From assembly GCF_005768555.2 (NCBI RefSeq), contig NZ_VCHX02000072.1, positions 1 through 43,589 of the forward strand: 43,589 nt of DNA. Reading direction: 5' to 3'. The notes under the pieces were generated by a model, which worked only from the letters and a program-made list of their open reading frames with translations, did not search any database and was not told the DNA's origin. Below, in pieces: positions 18,415 through 26,087 of this stretch. The first letter of the stretch is position 1. Every line of letters begins with the position of its first letter. Both the position numbers and the translations under genes were made by a program. The DNA comes from Streptomyces sporangiiformans. GTDB taxonomy: Bacteria; Actinomycetota; Actinomycetes; Streptomycetales; Streptomycetaceae.

Positions 18415-19515
18415 CTAGCTTCCGCCGCGCTCCTGCTCGTACTGGCGCAGCTGTTCGGCGCTGATCATGCCCGTGTCGAAGAGGCTGGTCTCGTCGAGGA
18501 CCTGCGGCTGCTGCTGCGGCTGCTGCTGTGACTGCTGCGGCTGCTGTTGCCCGTACGCCTGTTGCTGATCCTGGCCTGGGTCGTACGCGGCCTGCTGACC
18601 GTATCCCTGCTGCTGCGGATAGGCGGCGTACGGATCGGCCTGCTGCTGGTACCCGTACGGGTCCTGCTGGGCGTACTGCTGCTGATAGCCGTACGCGTCT
18701 GTCTGCTGCTGGTAGGCGTACTGCTGCTGGTCCTGCCCGCCGTACGGCTGCTGGGCGGGCACGTCCGGGGCCTGTTCGGCGGGCCGTCCGGGAGTGGCCA
18801 CGGGGGCCGCGAGGCCGTCCAGGTACTCGGCGTCAGTGGTGTGCTGCACGGGAGCCCCGTCGTCCGTGAGCGAGCCCAGGTCGTCGGTGGCGATGCGGCC
18901 GTGGAGCTTCTGGCGCCCGCGGCCGACCGCCTCCAGGGTCTTGGCCAGGACGGCCTCGAAGGCGCCGAGCTTGACGTCGACGTATTCGTCCGCGTTGCGG
19001 CGCAGGGTCTCGGGGTCGTGGCTGCGCTCGGGGGCGTCCTCGTCCTCGTATCCGCGCTCGTCGACGCCGGGTCCGGTGCCCAGGAGCTTCTCGCGTCCAC
19101 GGCCGACGGAGCCGAGGGTCTTGGTGAGGACGACCTCGAAGTTGGCGAGCTTGGAGTCGACGTAGTCGTCGGCCTCCGCGCGGATCTCCTCGGCCTCCTG
19201 GCGGGCCTCGGAGAGGATGCGGTCGGCCTCGTTCTGGGAGCGGCGGGCGACCTCGGTGCCGGAGATCAGCGAGCCGCGCTCCGCGTGCGCGGACTCGATG
19301 ATCCGCTCGGCCTCCTGGCGGGCCTGCTCGACCATCTGCTCGCGGCCGCCGATGAGCTCCTGGGCCTGGGCGAGGGAGCCCGGCAGGGCCTGGCGCACCT
19401 CTTCGAGCAGGGAGAGCAGCTCGGCGCGGTTGACCACGCACGAGGCCGACATGGGCATGGAACGGGCGCTGCCGACCGCCGCGACGATCTCATCGAGCTT
19501 CTTCTGCACGTCCAC
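18415..19515 (-). CDS. DivIVA-like coiled-coil protein with Gln/Tyr-rich tail
   Basis: The product is 366 residues from the GTG at 19513-19515 (start MDVQKKLDEIVAAVGSARS). Residues about 25-140 are a long helix typical of DivIVA/ATP-synthase-b-like coiled coils (EQARQEAERIIESAH, ADRILSEARQEAEEIRAEAD). Two similar segments follow, each with YVDxKLxxFExVLxKTLxxVGRGRxKL, so the region is an internal duplication (about 146-175 and 200-235). The last 100 residues are low-complexity, mostly Gln, Tyr, Gly and Pro (QQQ runs). The gene sits between coaD and DUF177, as in other streptomycetes (about SCO5569). No function is known to me; cytoskeletal or polar scaffolding is a guess. Confidence 0.8.
   Translation of the reverse strand: MDVQKKLDEIVAAVGSARSMPMSASCVVNRAELLSLLEEVRQALPGSLAQAQELIGGREQMVEQARQEAERIIESAHAERGSLISGTEVARRSQNEADRILSEARQEAEEIRAEADDYVDSKLANFEVVLTKTLGSVGRGREKLLGTGPGVDERGYEDEDAPERSHDPETLRRNADEYVDVKLGAFEAVLAKTLEAVGRGRQKLHGRIATDDLGSLTDDGAPVQHTTDAEYLDGLAAPVATPGRPAEQAPDVPAQQPYGGQDQQQYAYQQQTDAYGYQQQYAQQDPYGYQQQADPYAAYPQQQGYGQQAAYDPGQDQQQAYGQQQPQQSQQQPQQQPQVLDETSLFDTGMISAEQLRQYEQERGGS
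18500..18750 (-). repeat. Gln/Tyr low-complexity coding repeat
   Basis: This stretch of CTG-rich triplets (plus strand) encodes runs of QQQ, QQPQQ and YGYQQQ in the tail of the DivIVA-like protein. The imperfect short units are likely to vary in length between strains. Confidence 0.75.
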
Positions 19516-19637
19516 CGTGTGCTCGCCACTCTCTACAGCTGTGATGGAGACGGACGGATCGACTGTACGACCCCTCCCGCACCATCCGACACCGGGTGAC
19601 GGGTTGTCAGGTCCGTACGGTCGGGCCGGCGAGCGTC

Positions 19638-20147
19638 TCAGTCTTCTCTGTGGCGCTTGTTCAGGGCTTCCAGGACCAGCGGCGGCACCAGATGCGAGAC
19701 GTCGCCGCCCCAGGCCGCGACCTCCTTGACCAGCGACGAGGAGAGGAAGCTGTAGGTGGGATTGGTCGGGACGAAGAGGGTCTCGACTCCGGACAGGCCG
19801 TTGTTCATCTGGGCCATCTGCAGCTCGTAGTCGAAGTCGCTGACCGCGCGCAGACCCTTGACGATCGCGGGGATGTCGCGCTCCTTGCAGAAGTCGACGA
19901 GGAGGCCGTGGAAGGACTCCACCTCGACGTTGCCGTACTCGGCGGTGACCTGGCGGAGCAGCTCGAGGCGCTCCTCGACCGTGAAAAGGCCCTTCTTCGA
20001 CTGATTGATCATCACGACGACATGCACCACGTCGTACAGCTTGGAGGCGCGGGCGATGATGTCGAGATGTCCATTGGTCACGGGGTCGTACGACCCGGGA
20101 CAGACGGCGCGGCGCAACTTGGGTCCCTCGCTCTCCAGTCCGTTCAT
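19638..20147 (-). CDS. coaD: CoaD, phosphopantetheine adenylyltransferase
   Basis: The product is 169 residues from the ATG at 20145-20147. It transfers AMP to 4'-phosphopantetheine, the penultimate step of coenzyme A synthesis. The nucleotidyltransferase motif [16 protein letters not shown] is at residues 16-31. Substrate-site segments are [16 protein letters not shown] and [16 protein letters not shown]. The ATG overlaps the rsmD stop in an ATGA junction, so translation is coupled. The coaD-rsmD pairing is widespread in bacteria. Confidence 0.96.
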   Translation of the reverse strand: MNGLESEGPKLRRAVCPGSYDPVTNGHLDIIARASKLYDVVHVVVMINQSKKGLFTVEERLELLRQVTAEYGNVEVESFHGLLVDFCKERDIPAIVKGLRAVSDFDYELQMAQMNNGLSGVETLFVPTNPTYSFLSSSLVKEVAAWGGDVSHLVPPLVLEALNKRHRED

Positions 20148-20731
20148 CGTGCTTCTTCGCACGCAGAGGCGGCGCGACCGTACCAAAACGTTCCCTCGCC
20201 GTAGCGACGGGAGCGCAATGCCTCGAAGCCGTCGGGCCACCGGAATTCGCCGCCTCTAGTACTGCGTTCAACGGTGACGAGCGCTTCGCCCGCGAGCCAG
20301 CCCCGGGTGCGGAGTGTGAGCAGAATCTCGCCAAGATCGTCGTCCGCGACGGCGTACGGGGGGTCGAGGAAGGCGAGATCGTACGGGGCGGTCGGGTCCC
20401 CGGTGCGAATGATCTGTTCCGCCTTGCCGGACCTGACCTCGGCGCCGGGCAGGCCGAGCGACGACACGTTCTCCCGGAGGATGCGCGCCGCGCGGGCGTC
20501 GGCCTCGACGAGCAGGGCGTGACCGGCGCCGCGCGACAGGGCTTCCAGTCCTACGGCTCCCGAGCCCGCGTACAGGTCGAGGACGCGCTCCCCTTCCAAG
20601 GGGCCACCGAGCAGGGACTGCCAGGTGGAGAAGAGGCCCTCGCGCGCTCGGTCGGAGGTGGGGCGGGTGCCGGTGCCCGGCGGGACGGCCAGGCGGCGTC
20701 CACCGGCCCGGCCGGCGATCACGCGGGTCAT
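20144..20731 (-). CDS. rsmD: RsmD, 16S rRNA m2G966 methyltransferase
   Basis: The product is 195 residues. It methylates guanine 966 (E. coli numbering) of 16S rRNA using S-adenosylmethionine. It starts [19 protein letters not shown], followed by [13 protein letters not shown]. The SAM-binding motif [18 protein letters not shown] is near residues 52-69, and catalytic DPPY is near 122. It lies downstream of recG (135-base gap) and overlaps coaD by four bases. Confidence 0.95.
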   Translation of the reverse strand: MTRVIAGRAGGRRLAVPPGTGTRPTSDRAREGLFSTWQSLLGGPLEGERVLDLYAGSGAVGLEALSRGAGHALLVEADARAARILRENVSSLGLPGAEVRSGKAEQIIRTGDPTAPYDLAFLDPPYAVADDDLGEILLTLRTRGWLAGEALVTVERSTRGGEFRWPDGFEALRSRRYGEGTFWYGRAASACEEAR

Positions 20732-20866
20732 CTCTGTCTGTCCTTGTTGAGGTGCGGTCGGTGCGGTCGGTGTGATGGGTCCAGTGTCTCAGTCCTCGTC
20801 CCGGGACCGCGCGCCGTGTGGCCTTGTGGCCGTGTGGGCCTGTGGTCCCACGGCATGGCTCTGTGG

Positions 20867-23800
20867 TCAGCCCTTGTCCAGGTACTGCTCGCGCTCCTCG
20901 TCCAGCAGGGCGTCCAGGGCGGTGCGCAGGCCGGGGAGATGCTCGAGGCCGGGGTCGGCGGCGACGACCGCGGCCGCCTCCTCGCGGGCCTCGGCGATGA
21001 TCTCCTCGTCGTCGATGACGGTGAGCATGCGCAGCGAGGAGCGCACGCCGGACTGGGCCTGGCCCAGAACATCGCCCTCCCGGCGCTGTTCGAGGTCGAT
21101 GCGGGAGAGCTCGAAGCCGTCGAGCGTGGCCGCCACGGCGTTCAGCCGGGCGCGGGCCGCGCTGGCCTCCGGCATCTCGGTGACCAGGAGGCAGAGCCCG
21201 GCGGCGGATCCCCGGCCGACGCGGCCGCGCAGCTGGTGCAGCTGGGAGACGCCGAACCGGTCGGCATCCATGATCACCATGGCCGTGGCGTTCGGGACGT
21301 TCACCCCGACCTCGATGACCGTCGTGGCGACCAGGACGTCCGTCTCGCCCGCGGCGAAGCGGCGCATCACGGCGTCCTTGTCGTCGGGCTGCATGCGGCC
21401 GTGCAGGACCTCGACCCTGAGGCCCTGGAGCGGGCCGCCGGCGAGCTGGTCGGCGACTTCGAGGACGGCAAGGGGCGGGCGCTTCTCGGCCTCGTCCTCG
21501 GGGGACGCCTGCTTGCCCTTGCCCGGGGTGTCCTCCTCGTCGCCGATGCGCGGGCAGACCACGTACGCCTGGTGGCCGCCCTCGACCTCCTCGCGTACGC
21601 GCTGCCACGCGCGCGCGAGGAAGTGCGGCTTGTCGGCGGCCGGGACGACATGGCTGGCGATGGGCGAACGCCCGGCGGGGAGCTGGTCGAGGACGGACGT
21701 CTCCAGATCGCCGAAGACCGTCATCGCGACCGTGCGCGGAATGGGCGTGGCCGTCATGACCAGCAGATGCGGTGGCTGCTTGCCCTTGCCGCGGAGGGCG
21801 TCACGCTGCTCGACCCCGAAGCGGTGCTGCTCGTCGACCACCACCAGGCCCAGGTCGTGGAACTGCACCTTGTCCTCGATCAGCGCGTGCGTCCCGATGA
21901 CGATCCCGGCCTCGCCCGTGACGAGGTCGAGCAGCGCCTGGCGGCGCGCGGCGGCGCCCATGGAGCCGGTCAGCAGCACCACCTTGGTGGCGTGCTCGGA
22001 GCCGCCGAGCATCCCTCCCTCGGCCAACTCCCCCATCATGTCCGTGATGGACCGGTGGTGCTGCTGGGCGAGTACTTCGGTGGGCGCGAGCATGGCCGCC
22101 TGCCCGCCCGCGTCGACGACGGCGAGCATGGCGCGCAGGGCGACCATGGTGTTGTGGGTGACCGTGAAATGGTCGGTGACGTAGGCGTGGCTCGGGTGGG
22201 CCACGCTGATGCACTGGACAGGCTTACGTCCCACACGCTCCACGGCGCGAATTCCGCGTCGAAATGTGTTGTATTTCGGCCGTGGGCGCATGCGTCCGGC
22301 CTTGCGAGACAGTCGGAAGGGCGCGTACTCATCGGGCAGCGCCACAGACACCTCGAATGCGGCCCTCTTCGGCAGCACCCTCGCCCGTCCGCCAAGCGAG
22401 CGCACAAGCCACGCAACGTCCCCTGCGAGCCTGAGCGAGGCCGAGCAGAAGGAAACGCTCAATCCGTTCGACTGAACCGTGCCGTCCGTGTCCATGAGCC
22501 CTTGCAGGAGAGCAAGACGATTCTTGATCGAAGTGTTCTTGAACTCGTCAGGGATGAATTTGTCGTGAGAGGTCAATCCCCACAGGTTCAGGTCGCGCAG
22601 GACTTGGATGACCGGATTCCGCACACCACCGGCGCGGTTGGTGAGCTGGATCGTGTAGTCACAACGGGAACCAGCAACGGGAACCAGCCCACAGTCCGGC
22701 GCCACGGACAGCGCCACGGCGTCAAGGATCTCGTCATCGACAGTGGACAGTCGCAGGTTGTGGCGGAACGAACCGTCGCCCAACAGCAGGCCGAACAGGT
22801 AGGGGTCGAGCGGTAGCTCGGCGTCGCTTCCCAGATCAACGGGAGTCGCCACAGGGATGTACCACTTCGACGATCCGTTCGCCTTGAACATGTCGAGGCG
22901 GATTTCGCGTGTGGTCATCAGCCTGGGTCGCTGGCCTCGGTGCCACCCGCAGCTCGTACCGACGATCCAGAGATGCTCGTCATCGCACTCCACGGAACTT
23001 CCGTCGGAGAGAACGATGCGCCACACATCGCGCTCTCCCTGCGGAAAGACCCCGTCGACCAGGGCGACCTCTCCGGCGGGCACGACCACCTCATCCCCTA
23101 CCCGCAAGTCGCCCATCCGTCGGAAACCCGTCGGCGTCAGCACCAGTGAGTCCAGAGGCTGAGCCTTCCCAGAGCCCACTTCCCCTTGCAACAGCCGGTG
23201 CATCGGATGCTCGGTGGCCAGGTCGTCGAAGATCTCTTTGGAGACCTTTCGCTGGCCTTCGGTGAGGGTGAAGGGGAGCCTGGCGTCGAAGGCGGTGAGG
23301 AGGCCGTCGGGGGCCGGTCTGCGGGAGACGGCCGGGAGTTGGGCGTCCGCGTGGCGGCGGCGGGCCAGGGCCACCTGGAGGACGAAGGCCTCGTCCCACT
23401 TGAGGCGGTCGCGGGCGCTCTGGAAGTCCGCTTGGGTGCGCGGCTGGTGGATCTTCAGGAGGGCTTCGGGGAGGGGGAGGAGACCGCGGCCCTCCCTGAG
23501 CGAGTCCGGCAGCGGGTCGGCGGCCTCCTGGACGCTCGGAAGCACCGTCTGGATGGACTTGCCGATCTTCCAGGACTCCAGCTTGGCGGTGGCCGGGTAG
23601 ATCGGGATGAGCGATCCGGCCCAGCTGTCGACGGCCTCGGCCGCCCGGTCGCCGTCGCCGCGCAGCAACTCGTAGGCGGGATGGGCGAGTTGGAGTCGGC
23701 GGTTGAAGACGGAGACCTTGCCGGCGAACATCGCGCGTGTGCCGGGCAGAAGCTCCTTGTGCGGTTTGTGGGCGCCCTTGCCGAAGAAGACGAGTTGGAG

Positions 23801-24094
23801 ACGCCCGCTGCCGTCCGTGATGGTCACCTCGAGGCGCTGGCCCTTGCCGCGAGGGGCCTTGGGCGACGAGAAGGTGAGCAGACGCGCGTCGGCGACCTGG
23901 GCGACCACCGTCACATGCTCGTCCATCGGCAGGTCGGCGAGGTGGGTGAGCTGCCCCCGCTCCTCGTACCTGCGCGGATAGTGGTGCAGCAGGTCGCCGA
24001 CCGTGTGCAGGCCCAGGTGCTCGGCCATCACCTTCGCGGTGGCGGGGCCGAGCACTTTCCTCAGTGGTTCATCCAACGCGTGCACGAGATCCAT
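20867..24094 (-). CDS. recG: RecG ATP-dependent DNA helicase precursor, interrupted by an intein
   Basis: The precursor is 1075 residues from the ATG at 24092-24094. Removing the 338-residue intein leaves 737, a normal RecG length. RecG remodels stalled forks and Holliday junctions. The N-extein (1-310) carries the wedge/OB domain (GDLLHHYPRRYEERGQL, VFNRRLQLAHPAYELL) and ends in the Walker A motif HRLLQGEVGSGK. The C-extein resumes with T and MVALRAML. It has the DEQH-type Walker B (VVVDEQHRFGVEQR), TATPIPRT, the motif VIEVGVNVPNAT and QLRGRVGRG. A start at the upstream GTG or TTG (to 24115) is possible, since the ribosome site is weak. Without splicing the P-loop is split and ATP cannot bind. 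Confidence 0.97.
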   Translation of the reverse strand: MDLVHALDEPLRKVLGPATAKVMAEHLGLHTVGDLLHHYPRRYEERGQLTHLADLPMDEHVTVVAQVADARLLTFSSPKAPRGKGQRLEVTITDGSGRLQLVFFGKGAHKPHKELLPGTRAMFAGKVSVFNRRLQLAHPAYELLRGDGDRAAEAVDSWAGSLIPIYPATAKLESWKIGKSIQTVLPSVQEAADPLPDSLREGRGLLPLPEALLKIHQPRTQADFQSARDRLKWDEAFVLQVALARRRHADAQLPAVSRRPAPDGLLTAFDARLPFTLTEGQRKVSKEIFDDLATEHPMHRLLQGEVGSGKAQPLDSLVLTPTGFRRMGDLRVGDEVVVPAGEVALVDGVFPQGERDVWRIVLSDGSSVECDDEHLWIVGTSCGWHRGQRPRLMTTREIRLDMFKANGSSKWYIPVATPVDLGSDAELPLDPYLFGLLLGDGSFRHNLRLSTVDDEILDAVALSVAPDCGLVPVAGSRCDYTIQLTNRAGGVRNPVIQVLRDLNLWGLTSHDKFIPDEFKNTSIKNRLALLQGLMDTDGTVQSNGLSVSFCSASLRLAGDVAWLVRSLGGRARVLPKRAAFEVSVALPDEYAPFRLSRKAGRMRPRPKYNTFRRGIRAVERVGRKPVQCISVAHPSHAYVTDHFTVTHNTMVALRAMLAVVDAGGQAAMLAPTEVLAQQHHRSITDMMGELAEGGMLGGSEHATKVVLLTGSMGAAARRQALLDLVTGEAGIVIGTHALIEDKVQFHDLGLVVVDEQHRFGVEQRDALRGKGKQPPHLLVMTATPIPRTVAMTVFGDLETSVLDQLPAGRSPIASHVVPAADKPHFLARAWQRVREEVEGGHQAYVVCPRIGDEEDTPGKGKQASPEDEAEKRPPLAVLEVADQLAGGPLQGLRVEVLHGRMQPDDKDAVMRRFAAGETDVLVATTVIEVGVNVPNATAMVIMDADRFGVSQLHQLRGRVGRGSAAGLCLLVTEMPEASAARARLNAVAATLDGFELSRIDLEQRREGDVLGQAQSGVRSSLRMLTVIDDEEIIAEAREEAAAVVAADPGLEHLPGLRTALDALLDEEREQYLDKG
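22151..23164 (-). mobile_element. Class 3 intein with LAGLIDADG homing endonuclease, inside recG
   Basis: This in-frame 338-residue insertion lies between Lys310 of the Walker A motif and the following Thr. It begins AQPLDSLVLTPTGFRRMGDL, so position 1 is Ala and not the usual Cys or Ser. Trp66 follows block-B His64 (CDDEHLWIV). Cys318 occupies block F position 4 (VQCISVAHPSHAYVTD). The end is TVTHN with Thr336, His337 and Asn338, followed by Thr+1. Trp, Cys and Thr in these places are the WCT signature of class 3 inteins, in which the block-F Cys attacks the N-terminal junction. Two LAGLIDADG helices (LFGLLLGDG at 123-131, LLQGLMDTDG at 219-228) show a homing endonuclease. Codon use is visibly less GC-extreme than in the exteins. 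Confidence 0.96.
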
Positions 24095-24257
24095 TGCACA
24101 CCACACCACTGACAATGCCGCACAACGTCCCGGAAATCGCTGGTCAGACCGGTCGTTTCGGGCCTAGGATGGCGCGCTCCGGCCTTGTTCGCGGTCACCC
24201 ACTCGTGGGACCGCCCGACCCCGCGCCGTCGCCCGTCCCCCCACCGGCGCTGCGACG

Positions 24258-26087
24258 ATGGACTCTCAGACTTCCCAGGCACCTCAGTCACCTCATACGT
24301 TCCAGGTCGACCTGCGCGGACTCGTGGACCTGCTCTCCCATCACCTCTACTCCAGCCCCAAGGTCTATCTGCGCGAGCTGTTGCAGAACGCCGTGGACGC
24401 CATCACCGCCCGGCGCGCCGAGCAGCCCGACGCGCCCGCCCAGGTGCGGCTGTACGCGGAGGCCGGCGCCCTGCGCGTGGAGGACTCCGGGGTCGGGCTC
24501 ACCGAAGCGGACGTGCACAGCCTCCTGGCGACCATCGGCCGCAGTTCCAAGCGGGCGGAGGGCCTGGAGTCGGCGCGTTCGGACTTTCTCGGGCAGTTCG
24601 GCATCGGGCTGCTGGCCTGCTTCGTGGTCGCCGAGCGCATCCGCGTCGTCAGCCGCAGCGCGCGTACGCCCGACGCTCCGCCCGTCGAGTGGACGGCGAC
24701 GGACGACGGCTCGTACACGGTGCGCACGCTGCCCGACGAGGCCCGCCTCGAACCGGGCACCACCGTGCACCTGGTGGCCCGTCCGGGCGCCGCCGACTGG
24801 CTGGCCACCGAGCGCGTGCTGTCGCTGGCCCGGGACTTCGGCTCGCTGCTGCCGTACGACGTCCGCGTGGGCGACGAGGCGGTCACCGACCTCCCGGCGC
24901 CCTGGGACCGTGCGCACCCGAGCCCCGCCGCCCGAAGGGTGGCGCTGGCGCGGCACTGCCACGACCAGTTCGGCTTCACGCCGCTGGATTCGATCGAGCT
25001 GGACGTGCCGCTGGCCGGGATCCGCGGTGTGGCCTACGTGCTGCCGTCCGCGGTCAGCCCGGCCCAGCGCGCCGCCCATCGCGTGCACCTGAAGGGCATG
25101 CTGCTCACCGAGCGGGCCGAACAGCTGCTGCCCGACTGGGCGTTCTTCGTGCGCTGTGTCCTCGACACGGACAGCCTGCGGCCCACCGCGTCGCGCGAGT
25201 CGCTGTACGAGGACGAGACCCTCTCCGCCGTACGGGAGGCGCTGGGCGAGCGGATCAGGTCCTGGCTGACCGGGCTCGCCGCGGGTGATCCGGAGCGGCT
25301 GGCGGCCTTCCTGTCGGTGCACCACCTCGGTGTGAAGTCACTGGCCCGGCACGACAGCGAGATGCTGCGCACGATGCTGCCGTGGCTGCCCTTCGAGACG
25401 ACGGACGGGCGGTTGTCCCTGGAGGAGTTCGCGCAGCGGCACCCGGTGGTGCACTTCACGCGGACCGTGGAGGAGTACCGGCAGGTCGCGCCGATCGCGT
25501 CCGCGCAGGGCGTCGGGGTGATCAACGGCGGCTACACGTACGACGCCGAGCTCGTGGAGGCGCTGCCCACCGTGCGTCCCGGCACCGTGGTCACGGAGCT
25601 GGACGCCGACACCGTCACCGCTCATCTGGACTCCGTCGCCCCGGCCGAGGAACTGGCGCTGTCGGCCTTCCTGGGCGCTGCCCGCGCCACACTCGACCCC
25701 CTGGGCTGCGATGTGGTCCTGCGCGCCTTCCACCCGCTGTCCGTGCCCGCGCTGCACCTGGACGACCGTGCGGCCCGCCACGAACAGGCGCGTGCTGACG
25801 CCGAGGAACAGGCCGACGACCTGTGGGCGGGCATTCTCGGCTCGCTGCGCGGCAGCGCCCCACGCGCGCGGCTGGTACTCAACCACCTCAACCCGCTGAT
25901 CCGGAGGATCAGTTCACTCGACGCCCCGGAGCTGATCGGAACGGCCACGGAGTCCCTCTACGGGCAGGCGCTGCTGATGGCGCAGCGGCCGCTGCGGCCG
26001 GCGGACTCCGCGCTCCTCAACCGTGCGTTCATCGGCCTCCTGGAGTGGGCCACGCACAGCGACTCCCCCAAGGACGGGCATCGATGA
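24258..26087 (+). CDS. Hsp90-like (HtpG-related) GHKL ATPase
   Basis: The product is 609 residues. The N-terminal GHKL ATP domain has YLRELLQNAVDAI (catalytic-type Glu40, Mg-binding Asn44), EDSGVGLT (Asp76), IGRSSK, and the lid/loop FLGQFGIGLLACF (110-122). The middle domain shows Hsp90 features: YVLPSAVSPAQRAAHRVHLKG, LLPDWAFFVRCVLD, and PTASRESLYED with the conserved Arg. The C-terminal third is divergent from HtpG. It should be a chaperone-type ATPase, client unknown. Its stop overlaps the TPR gene start in an ATGA junction. No strong ribosome site precedes the ATG at 24258. It is transcribed away from recG. Confidence 0.88.
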   Translation: MDSQTSQAPQSPHTFQVDLRGLVDLLSHHLYSSPKVYLRELLQNAVDAITARRAEQPDAPAQVRLYAEAGALRVEDSGVGLTEADVHSLLATIGRSSKRAEGLESARSDFLGQFGIGLLACFVVAERIRVVSRSARTPDAPPVEWTATDDGSYTVRTLPDEARLEPGTTVHLVARPGAADWLATERVLSLARDFGSLLPYDVRVGDEAVTDLPAPWDRAHPSPAARRVALARHCHDQFGFTPLDSIELDVPLAGIRGVAYVLPSAVSPAQRAAHRVHLKGMLLTERAEQLLPDWAFFVRCVLDTDSLRPTASRESLYEDETLSAVREALGERIRSWLTGLAAGDPERLAAFLSVHHLGVKSLARHDSEMLRTMLPWLPFETTDGRLSLEEFAQRHPVVHFTRTVEEYRQVAPIASAQGVGVINGGYTYDAELVEALPTVRPGTVVTELDADTVTAHLDSVAPAEELALSAFLGAARATLDPLGCDVVLRAFHPLSVPALHLDDRAARHEQARADAEEQADDLWAGILGSLRGSAPRARLVLNHLNPLIRRISSLDAPELIGTATESLYGQALLMAQRPLRPADSALLNRAFIGLLEWATHSDSPKDGHR

